Assembly: GCF_001425235.1 (NCBI RefSeq)
Contig: NZ_LMEA01000011.1
Span: forward strand, 620,001-684,000
Source of the DNA: Devosia sp. Root413D1
GTDB lineage: Bacteria; Pseudomonadota; Alphaproteobacteria; Rhizobiales; Devosiaceae
Direction of reading: 5' to 3'
Length of the DNA stretch: 64,000 nt
Made by a program: the position numbers and the translations under genes. The number at the start of each line of letters is the position of its first letter. The first letter of the stretch is position 1. Of the stretch, positions 55,350 through 63,957 are shown piece after piece. The notes below the pieces were generated by a model that searched no databases, was not told the DNA's origin, and saw nothing but the letters and a program-made list of their open reading frames with translations.

Positions 55350-56378
55350 ATGCCGCTACCCGTCCCCCTGCCCCCGAACCACAGCACCATCAGCCGTATC
55401 GCCATCGTCGGTTACGACGGCTTCCAGTTGCTCGATGTCACGGGCCCCGCCGAAGTGTTCGCCAAGGCCAACGACTTCATGCCCGATCTCGCCGCCAACC
55501 CGCTGCACTATGAGATCATCGTGGCGAGCCCGGCCGGCGGCACCATCACCTCGAGCTCCGGCCTGTCGCTCGCCGGCACTCTGCCGCTCGAGGCGCTCGG
55601 GCCCGATATCGATACGCTGCTGATTTCCGGCGGCCCCGAAGGCCCGGTGCGCCGCGCTGCGGAAGGCACCGCCCTGCTCCCCTGGCTCGCCGCCCATGCC
55701 CCCGGCATCCGGCGCGTCGCCAGCATCTGCACCGGCGCGTTCCTGCTCGGCGCCTCCGGCCTGCTCGACGGGCGGCGCGCCACCACGCACTGGTCCTCTA
55801 CCCGCCTGCTCGAAACCCTGCTGCCGCGCACCGAGGTGGTGCCCGATGCGATCTTCGTCGGCGATGGCCACATCTTCACCTCGGCCGGCGTCACCGCCGG
55901 CATCGACCTGGCGCTCGCCTTCGTCGAGTACGATTGCGGGCCGCAGGTGGCGCTGCGGACGGCGCGCGAGCTGGTGCTCTACCTGCGCCGCGTCGGTGGC
56001 CAATCGCAGTTTTCCAGCAGCCTCGCGGCGCAGACCAGCGCCGGCGACGGGCTGCAATCGCTGGTCACCTGGATCGCCGGCAACCCCGAGGCCGATCTCA
56101 GCGTCGCCGTGCTGGCCGATCGCGCCATCATGAGCGAGCGCACCTTTGCCCGCACCTTCCGCCTCGAAACCGGCATGACCCCGGCCCGCTATGTCGAGCT
56201 GGTCCGCCTCGATCGCGCCAAGCAGCTCTTGGAATCGACGCGCTGGCCGCTGGCCCGCATCGCCGAGCGGGCTGGGCTGGGCAGCGCCGCCACCCTGTCG
56301 CGCGCCTTCCGCAAGCACCTCGGCACCACGCCCGAAGGCTATCGCGAGCGCTTCCGCATCGAGGGCAGCCGGCGCTGA
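55350..56378 (+). CDS. GlxA-type AraC family transcriptional regulator
   Basis: A 342-residue regulator. The N-terminal DJ-1/PfpI domain (about 15-205) has 'IVGYDGFQLLDVTGPAEVFA' and 'VASICTGAFLLGASGLLDGR'. The C-terminal AraC helix-turn-helix domain (about 240-335) has 'LADRAIMSERTFARTFRLET' and 'AERAGLGSAATLSRAFRKHL'. Such regulators often control amine or quaternary-ammonium catabolism; the inducer here is unknown. It precedes the ureidoglycine aminohydrolase gene by 66 bases. Confidence 0.92.
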   Translation: MPLPVPLPPNHSTISRIAIVGYDGFQLLDVTGPAEVFAKANDFMPDLAANPLHYEIIVASPAGGTITSSSGLSLAGTLPLEALGPDIDTLLISGGPEGPVRRAAEGTALLPWLAAHAPGIRRVASICTGAFLLGASGLLDGRRATTHWSSTRLLETLLPRTEVVPDAIFVGDGHIFTSAGVTAGIDLALAFVEYDCGPQVALRTARELVLYLRRVGGQSQFSSSLAAQTSAGDGLQSLVTWIAGNPEADLSVAVLADRAIMSERTFARTFRLETGMTPARYVELVRLDRAKQLLESTRWPLARIAERAGLGSAATLSRAFRKHLGTTPEGYRERFRIEGSRR

Positions 56379-56443
56379 CACCCACTGTGCCTGCATCGGC
56401 TTTCGCGCTAAGAGCACTCACCACTCACGTTCACTGAAGTCCG

Positions 56444-57265
56444 ATGGCCCCCACCACCTATGCCGGCCCGATTGCCGGCCTGCCCGACCAGACCGCCCTC
56501 CACACCGGCCGCGCCGTGTTCACCGAGGCCTATGCGGTGATTCCGCGTGGCGTCATGCGGGACATCGTGACCAGCTACCTGCCGCACTGGACGGACAGCC
56601 GGGCCTGGGTCATCGCCCGGCCGATGACCGGTTTCTCGGAGACCTTCTCGCAGTACATCGTCGAGGTGTTTCCCGGCGGCGGTAGCGACAAGCCGGAGCC
56701 CGATGCCGGCGCCGAGGGTGTGCTGTTCGTCGTCGAGGGACAGGCGACGCTCACCCTTGATGGCAAGACCCACCTGCTGAAGACCGGTGGCTACGCCTTC
56801 CTGCCGCCCGGCACGCGCTGGGCGCTCAACAACAAGTCCACCGCCCCCGTGCGCTTTCACTGGGTGCGCAAGCGCTACGAGGCGGTCGAGGGCATCGACC
56901 TGCCGGCTGCGTTCGTTGCCAATGAGCAGGACGAGCCGATCATCTGGATGCCCGGCACCGATAGCCGCTGGGGCACCACCCGCTTCGTCGACCCCACCGA
57001 TATCAGTCACGACATGCACGTCAACATCGTGACGCTCGAGCCCGGCGCGGTGATCCCGTTCGAGGAAACCCATGTCATGGAGCACGGCCTCTACGTGCTC
57101 GAGGGCAAGGCAGTGTACCGGCTCAACCGCGACTGGGTCGAAGTCGAAGCCGGCGATTTCATGTGGCTGCGCGCGTTCTGCCCGCAAGCCTGCTACGCCG
57201 GCCCGAACCGCTTCCGCTATCTGCTCTACAAGGACGTCAACCGGCACGCCAAGCTGGTACTATGA
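56444..57265 (+). CDS. allE: (S)-ureidoglycine aminohydrolase
   Basis: A 273-residue bicupin. The C-terminal cupin carries the metal-binding motif E-E-T-H-V-M-E-H (207-214) and a Gln in 'FCPQACY', the Mn2+ ligand set of ureidoglycine aminohydrolase (YlbA/UGHY). The N-terminal cupin has 'GGGSDKPEPDAGAEGVLFVV'. It converts S-ureidoglycine to S-ureidoglycolate and ammonia, after allantoate amidohydrolase and before ureidoglycolate lyase (60172). Its presence indicates the amidohydrolase route rather than allantoicase. It overlaps the convergent hypothetical gene by 6 bases. Confidence 0.92.
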   Translation: MAPTTYAGPIAGLPDQTALHTGRAVFTEAYAVIPRGVMRDIVTSYLPHWTDSRAWVIARPMTGFSETFSQYIVEVFPGGGSDKPEPDAGAEGVLFVVEGQATLTLDGKTHLLKTGGYAFLPPGTRWALNNKSTAPVRFHWVRKRYEAVEGIDLPAAFVANEQDEPIIWMPGTDSRWGTTRFVDPTDISHDMHVNIVTLEPGAVIPFEETHVMEHGLYVLEGKAVYRLNRDWVEVEAGDFMWLRAFCPQACYAGPNRFRYLLYKDVNRHAKLVL

Positions 57266-57604
57266 GCTCGCTGACGCCGCCCTGCTGAGGCTCGCGAGAA
57301 GCGCGTCGAGTTCATCCAGAGTCGCGTCGACCAGGTCGTCGGGCGGCAGCCGGCTCGCCTCGACCACCAGATAGTCCCGATTGGCCGCAATCTCACCCCG
57401 CAGCTCGGCGAGGCGTGTCTCGGCGAGCTCGTATGCGTCGGAACCCCTGGGGTGCAGCGCGAGCTGTTCGGCCAGGTAGGTGGCGCGCAGTTGCCACCCC
57501 TCGATATAGCGTCGGCATGGTTGGATGATCCCCGCCGATTGGGTTTCGATGAGCGCATCGGACGCGCCGGCGGATACAAGATGAATCTGATTATGCATTC
57601 TCAA
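57260..57604 (-). CDS. Hypothetical protein
   Basis: A 114-residue mostly helical protein without a recognised family. It has a possible coiled segment ('ETRLAELRGEIAANRDYLVV') and an acidic C-terminal helix ('LVDATLDELDALLASLSRAA'). One Cys only. It converges on the ureidoglycine aminohydrolase gene. ATG 57604 or 57598 could be the start. Coding potential is moderate. Confidence 0.5.
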   Translation of the reverse strand: MRMHNQIHLVSAGASDALIETQSAGIIQPCRRYIEGWQLRATYLAEQLALHPRGSDAYELAETRLAELRGEIAANRDYLVVEASRLPPDDLVDATLDELDALLASLSRAASASS

Positions 57605-57610
57605 ACCCGA

Positions 57611-57657
57611 AGCGCTTTCAGGAAAAGTTGTGAGACTTTTCCGTCCGAAAGCGCGAC
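57611..57657. repeat. Rhizobial-type dispersed palindrome, family D
   Basis: AGCGCTTTCAGGAAAAGTTG and ACTTTTCCGTCCGAAAGCGC, the second copy of the element at 12131-12178. Confidence 0.88.
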
Positions 57658-57828
57658 CAACATCATTACGTGAGCGTGTCGGCGTGCCGCCGACACGATC
57701 TAAGTACCGAGCGCCACAACGTTTTCCTTGCCGCTTGGTTCAGCCCGCGGCGCAGAAAATTGCTTGCGGCTGATGGCGGCGGCGGCCATCGTCACCGGCA
57801 TCCTCGCGACAGGGAGAACGCGATTCAG

Positions 57829-58269
57829 ATGACACGATTGAGAATGCTGGCCGTACTGGCCGTGCTGGCCTCGCCGGCGCTGGCCGAAGACCTGACGCCG
57901 CAGAGCTACCAGAACCTGCTCACCCCATTGGTGCAGGGCGGCAGCGACGTGCTGGGCGCGCCGCTCGCCTATCCCGAGGGGACGCCGAACGTCACCTCGG
58001 CGATCGTCACCGTGCCGCCGGGTGGTGAAACCGGCTGGCACGAGCACGAAGTGCCGCTCTTTGCCTATATCCTCGAGGGCGAGCTGACCGTCGATTACGG
58101 CACGAAGGGCAAGAAGGTCTACCGCACCGGCGAAGCCGTGCTCGAAGCGGTCCACTGGCCGCACAACGGCGTCAATACCGGCACCGTGCCGATGAAGCTG
58201 GTGGCGGTCTATATGGGCGGCGGCACGGCTGCCAACACCATCAAGGTCGACGCTTCGGCCAGCAAATAA
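57829..58269 (+). CDS. Exported cupin-domain protein
   Basis: A 146-residue protein with a signal peptide (about 1-19, cleavage after 'ALA'). The cupin motif is 'GGETGWHEHEVPLFAYILEG' with two His and a Glu as likely metal ligands, and the second motif is 'GEAVLEAVHWPHNGVNTG'. Exported single-cupin proteins are common in proteobacteria and mostly uncharacterised. The ATG at 57829 gives a proper signal peptide; an upstream frame would not. Confidence 0.85.
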   Translation: MTRLRMLAVLAVLASPALAEDLTPQSYQNLLTPLVQGGSDVLGAPLAYPEGTPNVTSAIVTVPPGGETGWHEHEVPLFAYILEGELTVDYGTKGKKVYRTGEAVLEAVHWPHNGVNTGTVPMKLVAVYMGGGTAANTIKVDASASK

Positions 58270-58329
58270 TCCAGCAACAGTCCTCCCCTAGCGTTTGCTC
58301 GCGAAGCAATTCGCCTCAGGGAGATCGCC

Positions 58330-58521
58330 ATGGCCGACCGGTTGCCAACAGTGCCTCCAGCCCGACGCCCCGGCGTCGGCACTGGCCCCGCAATGGCAGC
58401 GCTCGTGACCCTCACGGCCTGCAGTGCACAGGGCGCAGGTCCACGGGTCGACCTCGCACAGCTGACGACCCCGGTGGCGGCGGTCGTCAGCCCCCTGCTG
58501 CAGGCTCCAGCAGCGCCCTGA
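58330..58521 (+). CDS. Possible small lipoprotein
   Basis: A 63-residue frame with AGGGAG 8 bases before the ATG. A short hydrophobic stretch ends in a lipobox-like LTAC ('AALVTLTACSAQG'). The N-terminal region before it is longer and more Pro-rich than usual, so the call is weak. The last 35 bases overlap the end of the convergent OmpR-domain gene. It could be chance coding. Confidence 0.35.
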   Translation: MADRLPTVPPARRPGVGTGPAMAALVTLTACSAQGAGPRVDLAQLTTPVAAVVSPLLQAPAAP

Positions 58522-60049
58522 TGTGCGACGGCACCACATCCGCCCCGTAGATCTGCTGCAGGCGCTGGGCCAACGCGCGCAACACGTTGCCCTGATGGCG
58601 CAGATCCTCGTACTGCCGGACCGAGGTCATGAAGATATACTCGAGCGTCCGGGTCGCCCCCTCCGGCCCGAGGCTGCTGATGAAGGCCTGGCCCGGGGGG
58701 GACAACGGCTCATCTGCCGGAACGCAGAACGGCGCCACCGTGATCAGCGTTTGCGGCGAAGCCTCGTGCAACTGCTGCAGCGTGGCGCGGAGGCCTTTGC
58801 GATCCTCGGCCGCAAGCTTGCCGCCGCACAGCACCACGAGGGTATAGATCCAGAACTCGGTGCCATATTCGGCCATTTCGGCGGCACGTTCGAGCAGGTC
58901 GATCCCCTCCGCCAGCCGGCCGCGCATCAGCCGCGCCTGCCCCAGAATGGCGAACGAAGCGGCAAACGCCGTGCTGGCTTCGAACGCCTCCTCGGCCAGC
59001 CGCTCTCCCATCGCCGTGTGCCCGCGCGCGAGGAACAACAGGAGCTTGGCCACCGACAGTTTCAGCATCGGGTTGTCGGCAACACCCGGCAGTGCACCAA
59101 GCGCGGCCGCCTCGATCTCGTCCTCGACGGCGATCCGCTCGGCTTCCGGTCGGCCCTGCCCATTGCTCCCCATGATCACCTGCACATAGAGGCTGAGCCC
59201 CCACATCAGCCGCGCCACCGGATCGTCCGGGTTGGCCGCCAGCGCGGCGCGCACCTGGTCGACATTTTCGATCCAGCTGCGGGTATCGGCGGTGATCAGC
59301 CGCCCGGCATCGTGCATCGCCACATAAAGCGGCGGTGTCGCCGAGGCCGGTGCATCCATCATCCCCAGGGCGTGCCGGTGCCAGATCAGCGAGCGATATT
59401 GCTGCACCACGTCGGCCACCAGTCCTGCCACCTCACCCGCCTCGGCAACTGCCAGCCGGGACATCCCGACCACGTCGCCACCCGGCATCTGCCGTAGCAC
59501 CAGCGCGCATTGCAGGGCCTCGGCTTGTGGGAAAAAGCTGATCTCGAGGTTGAAGCGCGTCCTCGTCGCACTGCGCGCCGAGAACGTCTCTTCGAGCCGA
59601 ACCGCCTGGCCGGGCGAGGTGGCCGCGTCGAGCTGTTGCACCAGTTCGCCGAGCAGGGCGCCGGCAACCTCGGAGAACCGGCCCGACCGCGCCTTGCCAT
59701 GCACCGGCCCGACCACGACCAGCGCATCGGCCGGCTGGGCAGGCTCCGCCACCCACACATAGCCTTCGCCGTAGCGTGTGGCGATGAAGCGCGGCGAACG
59801 GGCTGGATCACCCAGCTTGGCGCGCAGCCGGTTGATCAGGAAATCGACGTTCCGGTCGGAAGCATCCGAGCCGACACCCGAGATGGCATCGAGCAGCGCG
59901 TTCCGCGTCAGCAGCCGCTGCGGGTGCGCCATGAACGTCGAGAGCACCGTTCGTTCCGCCCGGGTGAAGGTGACCTCCCTGCCCCCCAGGTCTCGTGCCG
60001 AAAGCAAGTCCTCGTGGAAGACGAAACTGTTGAACTGATACTCTGCCAT
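58487..60049 (-). CDS. OmpR-type winged-helix regulator with TPR-like C-terminal region
   Basis: A 520-residue protein without a receiver domain. The N-terminal OmpR/PhoB-type DNA-binding domain (about 5-100) has 'TFTRAERTVLSTFMAHPQRL' and 'VDFLINRLRAKLGDPARSPR' ending in 'YGEGYVW'. The rest is helical and TPR-like ('LMWGLSLYVQV', 'AEEAFEASTAFAASFAILGQ'). This arrangement resembles HilA-like or SARP-like regulators. No transmembrane helix is evident, so it is probably cytosolic. Target unknown; it diverges from allA with 122 bases between them. ATG 60049 is preferred over 60088 because it starts at the domain (MAEYQF). Confidence 0.8.
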   Translation of the reverse strand: MAEYQFNSFVFHEDLLSARDLGGREVTFTRAERTVLSTFMAHPQRLLTRNALLDAISGVGSDASDRNVDFLINRLRAKLGDPARSPRFIATRYGEGYVWVAEPAQPADALVVVGPVHGKARSGRFSEVAGALLGELVQQLDAATSPGQAVRLEETFSARSATRTRFNLEISFFPQAEALQCALVLRQMPGGDVVGMSRLAVAEAGEVAGLVADVVQQYRSLIWHRHALGMMDAPASATPPLYVAMHDAGRLITADTRSWIENVDQVRAALAANPDDPVARLMWGLSLYVQVIMGSNGQGRPEAERIAVEDEIEAAALGALPGVADNPMLKLSVAKLLLFLARGHTAMGERLAEEAFEASTAFAASFAILGQARLMRGRLAEGIDLLERAAEMAEYGTEFWIYTLVVLCGGKLAAEDRKGLRATLQQLHEASPQTLITVAPFCVPADEPLSPPGQAFISSLGPEGATRTLEYIFMTSVRQYEDLRHQGNVLRALAQRLQQIYGADVVPSHIRALLEPAAGG

Positions 60050-60171
60050 TATCGCTTTCAGTATTGCCGCACCGGGAACATGGCGCACTCACCCGAGAAA
60101 CACCAGCCGGCAGTGAGGCTTCCCCGGTGCGTCACATCGGCTAAGGTCCAGGGCAGCAAACGGGAGTCGAA

Positions 60172-60687
60172 ATGACAGCCAGCCGGACTATCCTTATCGA
60201 GCCGCTGACGCGCGAGGCCTATGCCCCCTTCGGGCAGGTGATCGAAACCGAAGGTGCGCACCACTATCCCATCAATGGCGGCATGACCGAGCGCTACCAT
60301 GATCTGGCGCGGGTTGAGCTCGGCGGCGTGCATGCGCGCCCGCTGGTCTCTATCGCTCGCGGCCAGCCCTATGAGCTGCCGCTGACGCTGAACATGGTGG
60401 AGCGCCATCCGCTCGGAAGCCAGGCCTTCTACCCGCTGTCGCAGCGCCCGTTCCTCTCCATCGTCGCGCCGGATGAAGGCGGTATCCCCGGCACCCCACG
60501 CGCCTTCCTCGCGGCGGCCGGCCAAGGCATCAATATGGCGATGAACACTTGGCATGCCGTGCTCACGCCGCTGCGCGAGACCGCCGATTTCCTGATCATC
60601 GACCGCGGCGGCGATGGCAACAATCTGGAGGAATACTTCTTTGCCGAGCCGTATTTGGTGGTGGCGACCGGTTCAATTCTTTACTGA
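60172..60687 (+). CDS. allA: Ureidoglycolate lyase
   Basis: A 171-residue AllA family protein: 'EPLTREAYAPFGQVIETEGA', 'MVERHPLGSQAFYPLSQRPF' and 'GINMAMNTWHAVLTPL' with the conserved His. It cleaves S-ureidoglycolate to glyoxylate and urea, the last step before malate synthase. It is 2.9 kb from the ureidoglycine aminohydrolase gene and about 13 kb from the main purine island. Confidence 0.94.
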   Translation: MTASRTILIEPLTREAYAPFGQVIETEGAHHYPINGGMTERYHDLARVELGGVHARPLVSIARGQPYELPLTLNMVERHPLGSQAFYPLSQRPFLSIVAPDEGGIPGTPRAFLAAAGQGINMAMNTWHAVLTPLRETADFLIIDRGGDGNNLEEYFFAEPYLVVATGSILY

Positions 60688-60764
60688 CTTGGCGCTTGGG
60701 CGTCGCAACCGCGTTGCAATTGCTGCATAGTCTGGCAAGGCGGACTGAGGGTTGGAGGCATCAC

Positions 60765-61538
60765 ATGCGTATCGTTGTGGCGATGGTGGCACTGCTGCTG
60801 GCACTGGCGAGCCCGGCGCTCGCCGCCAAGGTGACGCTGAAGGGCGATGTAATCTATCGCGAACGCATCGCACTGCCGCCCGGCGGCACACTGTCGGTGT
60901 CGCTGATCGACCTCGCGACGCCCGACCAGCCACGCGTTTCCGCCAAGGCGCCGATCTCCAGCCCCGGCCAGGTGCCGCTGACCTTCACCCTCAACTTCGA
61001 TGACGCCGTCATCGTCTCCGGCCACAGCTACGCGCTGATCGCCGAAATCGCCGGCCCGGATGCCGTGTGGTTCCGCAATGCCGAGCCCTACGCCCTCGAC
61101 CCGCTGGCCCCGGCCACCCCGATCCTCATCATCGTCAACATCGCGCCCCAGGAGGAACCGGTCCCGACGCCCGAGCCGGTCGTCGCCCCGGCGCCCTCGC
61201 CGATCCTCGATATTACCTGGCAGGCCGAAACCATCGGCGGCGCGCCGGCAGCGCGTGGCATCGTCTCCTCACTCTCCATCGCCTCCGACATGCGCGCCGG
61301 CGGCCGCGGCGGCTGCAACTCGTGGTTCGCCCAGGCCGAGGTCAATGCTGAACGGCTGATCTTCAGCGCCGTGGCCGCAACCCGCATGGCCTGTGTTTCC
61401 GACGAAGCCACCAAGCAGGAAGACAGCTTCTTCGCCGCCCTCGCCGCCACCCGCTTTTGGCGGCTCGACAAGGATCACCTGATCCTGCTGGACGCTGGCG
61501 GGGTCGAGCTCGCCAACCTCGGCAAGTCGCGGTTCTAG
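60765..61538 (+). CDS. Exported YbaY-like/META domain protein
   Basis: A 257-residue exported protein. After a signal peptide (about 1-20, cleavage after 'ALA') a YbaY-type domain follows ('VTLKGDVIYRERIALPPGG', 'PLTFTLNFDDAVI'). A Pro-rich linker (about 125-145) leads to a META/HslJ-like domain ('ADMR'-type 'ASDMRAGGRGGCNSWFAQAE', 'AATRMACVSDEATKQEDSFF'), whose two Cys are typical. Function unknown; META domains occur in heat-shock and motility proteins. ATG 60765 follows TTGGAGG. Confidence 0.87.
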   Translation: MRIVVAMVALLLALASPALAAKVTLKGDVIYRERIALPPGGTLSVSLIDLATPDQPRVSAKAPISSPGQVPLTFTLNFDDAVIVSGHSYALIAEIAGPDAVWFRNAEPYALDPLAPATPILIIVNIAPQEEPVPTPEPVVAPAPSPILDITWQAETIGGAPAARGIVSSLSIASDMRAGGRGGCNSWFAQAEVNAERLIFSAVAATRMACVSDEATKQEDSFFAALAATRFWRLDKDHLILLDAGGVELANLGKSRF

Positions 61539-61557
61539 GCGGGGCACTTACACCGGC

Positions 61558-61712
61558 CGTGCCCCTCGCGTCCCCTCTCCCCTCTGGGGAGAGGGTCAGG
61601 GTGAGGGGCCCAAGCACACCGGATAAGCAGCTCCTAGGGAAGACAGATGTCGGTCCCGCGCGCTTGGCGCCCCTCACCCCATCCCTCTCCCCAGAGGGGC
61701 GAGGGGGCGCTA
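61558..61712. repeat. Dispersed palindromic repeat, family C
   Basis: GCCCCTCGCGTCCCCTCTCC..GGGGAGAGGG and a distal CCCTCACCCCATCCCTCTCC unit fill most of the 279-base gap between the META and deaminase genes. Confidence 0.82.
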
Positions 61713-61817
61713 GAGGCACGGCCAGCGTGCTCCGCCTCAGCATCCCACACGACCGCAAACCCCGTTGACGTCGCCCCCGCCTCCCGACAGGCTCTCTCCA
61801 CCCAACCGGAGCCCCCT

Positions 61818-62441
61818 ATGCATACGCCCGACCTCATCTCCCGCCTGCTCGATGTCATCGAGCTCGACCTGCTGCCGCTGACCAAGCGCGGTGTCGGTGG
61901 CGGCAACAAGCTGTTCGGGGCAGCGATCCTCAGGAAGTCCGACCTGTCGCTGGTCGTCGGCGAGACCAATAACGAGACCGAGAACCCGCTCTGGCATGGC
62001 GAAATGCACGCCATCAAGCGCTTCTACGAGCTGCCCGCCGCCGAGCGCCCGGCGCCCAAGGATTGCTTGTTCCTGGCCACGCACGAGCCCTGCTCGCTCT
62101 GCCTCTCCGGCATCACCTGGTCGGGCTTCGACAATTTCTATTACCTGTTCAGCTACGAAGACACCCGCGACAGTTTCGGCATCCCGCACGACATCCGCAT
62201 CCTCCGCGAAGTCTATGCCGTGCCCGACCCGGACCGCGATTTCGTCCCCGAGGATCGGCCGCTCTACAACCGCAGGAACGCGTTCTTTGAGAGCCACGAT
62301 ATCCAGCAGATGATGGCCGGCATCGACCGCTCGTCGCGCGAGCTGCTGGTCGCCCGGGTCGACGAGCTCAACGCCGCCTATAACGACCTCTCGGCCGCCT
62401 ACCAGAAAGACAAGGGCAAGAAGGGCATCCCGCTGAGCTGA
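61818..62441 (+). CDS. Nucleoside deaminase of the cytidine-deaminase superfamily
   Basis: A 207-residue zinc deaminase: 'NPLWHGEMHAIKRFYELPAA' supplies the His and catalytic Glu (HxE), and 'THEPCSLCLSGITW' the two Cys (PCxxC). The C-terminal region is longer than in CDA. It could deaminate a free base, nucleoside or ureide intermediate. The neighbourhood of allA and the nucleoside phosphorylase favours a purine or pyrimidine salvage role. ATG 61818 follows GGAG. Confidence 0.8.
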   Translation: MHTPDLISRLLDVIELDLLPLTKRGVGGGNKLFGAAILRKSDLSLVVGETNNETENPLWHGEMHAIKRFYELPAAERPAPKDCLFLATHEPCSLCLSGITWSGFDNFYYLFSYEDTRDSFGIPHDIRILREVYAVPDPDRDFVPEDRPLYNRRNAFFESHDIQQMMAGIDRSSRELLVARVDELNAAYNDLSAAYQKDKGKKGIPLS

Positions 62442-62496
62442 GGCAGCTCTGGGCCAAAGCTCATCTGCTTATGCACAAAGCCCGCCTCCCACCGGA

Positions 62497-62576
62497 TGTC
62501 ATCCCAGCGAAAGCTGGGACCCAACTATCAACGGGCGCGGGCGGCGAGATGGGTCCCTGCTTTCGCAGGGATGACA
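62497..62576. repeat. Dispersed palindromic repeat, family A
   Basis: Arms TGTCATCCCAGCGAAAGCTG and TGGGTCCCTGCTTTCGCAGG, third copy of the element at 2535 and 30451. Two compensating changes in the right arm weaken the pairing. It lies between the convergent deaminase and phosphorylase genes. Confidence 0.9.
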
Positions 62577-62620
62577 CCGAGCGGGGTGACAGATCGTGCG
62601 CCGGAAGCCAGTGATCCGTC

Positions 62621-63415
62621 TCAGAGCCGCGGTGCCAGCTGCTCGATGTAGAACGAGACGATGTCGCCGGTCCGCTCAAGCGGGTTGAAGCCCTCGCCGG
62701 CGCCCGACAGCATGGTCGAGAGCGTACTCTCCGAATCGGCGCCCGGCTCCGCACTCACCACATCGGAAATCACCCCGCACTGGATGGTCCGCATCCGCCG
62801 CCCTTCGGCATTGGTGCGCGAGGCGGCGAACAGGTGGCTCGAATCGAGGTTGACGATGTCGCACCCCTCAACCCGAAACCCCTCGAGCATGGCGTCGTCC
62901 TCGCGATAGATGGCATCGCCGGTCGCCGCGCGCACTGCGGTGATGGCATCCGGCCACTGCTCGAGGATCAGCGCCTTGAGCCCGGCATCGGCGGCAACCA
63001 CCGGATCGCTGGTGTAGTGCCGCGTCGTGCCGTCGGCCGCGAAGGCATCCTCGACCAGGTAGAAGTCGCCCATCCTGAGATTTTTGGTGCCGAGCCCGCC
63101 GGCAAGGCCATAGGCGAGGATCGCCTCGATCCCGTAATAGGCCAGCTCTTCGACTGTCGAGGCCGAGACCGGGCCGCCATAGACATGCGCCAGCGACAGG
63201 TAGCGCTGGCCGCCGTGGCGGAGGATGCGGACGCTGTCCGGGCTGACATGGATGAAATGCTGGTCGCTGACCCGCTCCGGGCTGTAGCCCTCGAGCCGCG
63301 ACGGTGGCGGGCAATAGCCGATGAGCGCCACCCGGATGCCGCCGAACACATCGCGACCGAAGCGCTGTCCGACCAGGCTCTGCGGGGTCAGATGTGGCGC
63401 CTTCGTTTCAACCAT
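62621..63415 (-). CDS. Nucleoside phosphorylase family protein
   Basis: A 264-residue PNP/UDP-phosphorylase fold protein: 'RYLSLAHVYGGPVSASTVEE', 'AILAYGLAGGLGTKNLRMGD' followed by 'FYLVEDAF', and a C-terminal 'GVISDVVSAEPGADSESTLS'. Phosphorolytic cleavage of nucleosides releases a base and ribose-1-phosphate, linking nucleoside import to the deaminases and Xdh. Specificity (purine or uridine) is not visible. A good AAGGAG precedes ATG 63415. Confidence 0.88.
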   Translation of the reverse strand: MVETKAPHLTPQSLVGQRFGRDVFGGIRVALIGYCPPPSRLEGYSPERVSDQHFIHVSPDSVRILRHGGQRYLSLAHVYGGPVSASTVEELAYYGIEAILAYGLAGGLGTKNLRMGDFYLVEDAFAADGTTRHYTSDPVVAADAGLKALILEQWPDAITAVRAATGDAIYREDDAMLEGFRVEGCDIVNLDSSHLFAASRTNAEGRRMRTIQCGVISDVVSAEPGADSESTLSTMLSGAGEGFNPLERTGDIVSFYIEQLAPRL

Positions 63416-63478
63416 GACGCTCTCCTTCCGACCAGCGGCGGGAAGGTGTCATCTCGGGGTTGAATGGTAAAGCGCGCT

Positions 63479-63610
63479 CTAGACGAGCACGACACTCGCG
63501 GCGGCGAAGGCCAGCACAGCGAGCGCCGTGGCGAAGAGGACGAGCAGCAGGATCTGGGTGCCGCTGTTCATGCCGGCCGGCCGGTGGCCGTGCTGGTGGT
63601 CGTGGTCCAC
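63479..63610 (-). CDS. Very small His-rich single-pass membrane protein
   Basis: A 43-residue frame starting at GTG 63610 with GAGG at about 9 bases. The N-terminus DHDHQHGHR has four His and two Asp, and residues about 17-43 form one hydrophobic helix ('TQILLLVLFATALAVLAFAA'). A His/Asp-rich head on a membrane anchor suggests metal binding, but this is speculation. It follows the 38-residue gene below by 8 bases. Confidence 0.5.
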   Translation of the reverse strand: MDHDHQHGHRPAGMNSGTQILLLVLFATALAVLAFAAASVVLV

Positions 63611-63618
63611 TTTTCGCC

Positions 63619-63735
63619 TCAGCCGAGATCGGCGAGCTGGGTGGCCGGCGCGGTTTCAACCGGCAGCGCGGAGGCAGCGATGGTGAGCGTCGCCATCGAC
63701 ATCACGAACAGAGCAACGAGAGTGAGCTTCAGCAT
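63619..63735 (-). CDS. Very small exported or membrane peptide
   Basis: A 38-residue frame with AGGGGG seven bases before the ATG. It is a signal-peptide-like sequence (MLKLTLVALFVMSMATLTIA) and a short polar end ('LPVETAPATQLADLG'). A cleaved product of about 15 residues or a retained peptide are both possible. It is upstream of the His-rich 43-residue gene on the same strand, with an 8-base gap. Confidence 0.5.
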   Translation of the reverse strand: MLKLTLVALFVMSMATLTIAASALPVETAPATQLADLG

Positions 63736-63957
63736 TTGTGCCCCCTGGGCGGTCGGACCCTTGGGCCCGGTGGTTCATCTTGAGGGCAATAATGCGGCGC
63801 GGCGGTTGAACGTTCCCGGAATCCGGCGTTTATCTGCCGTTCAGGAATGTCCGGTTCCGCCACATTTCGAAGACTTAATGCAGTTCTCCAACTTGTAACG
63901 CAGGGATCGCCCGACCCCTTCCTACATCGGGCTCGTACCGAAAGCGGAGACGACCCC

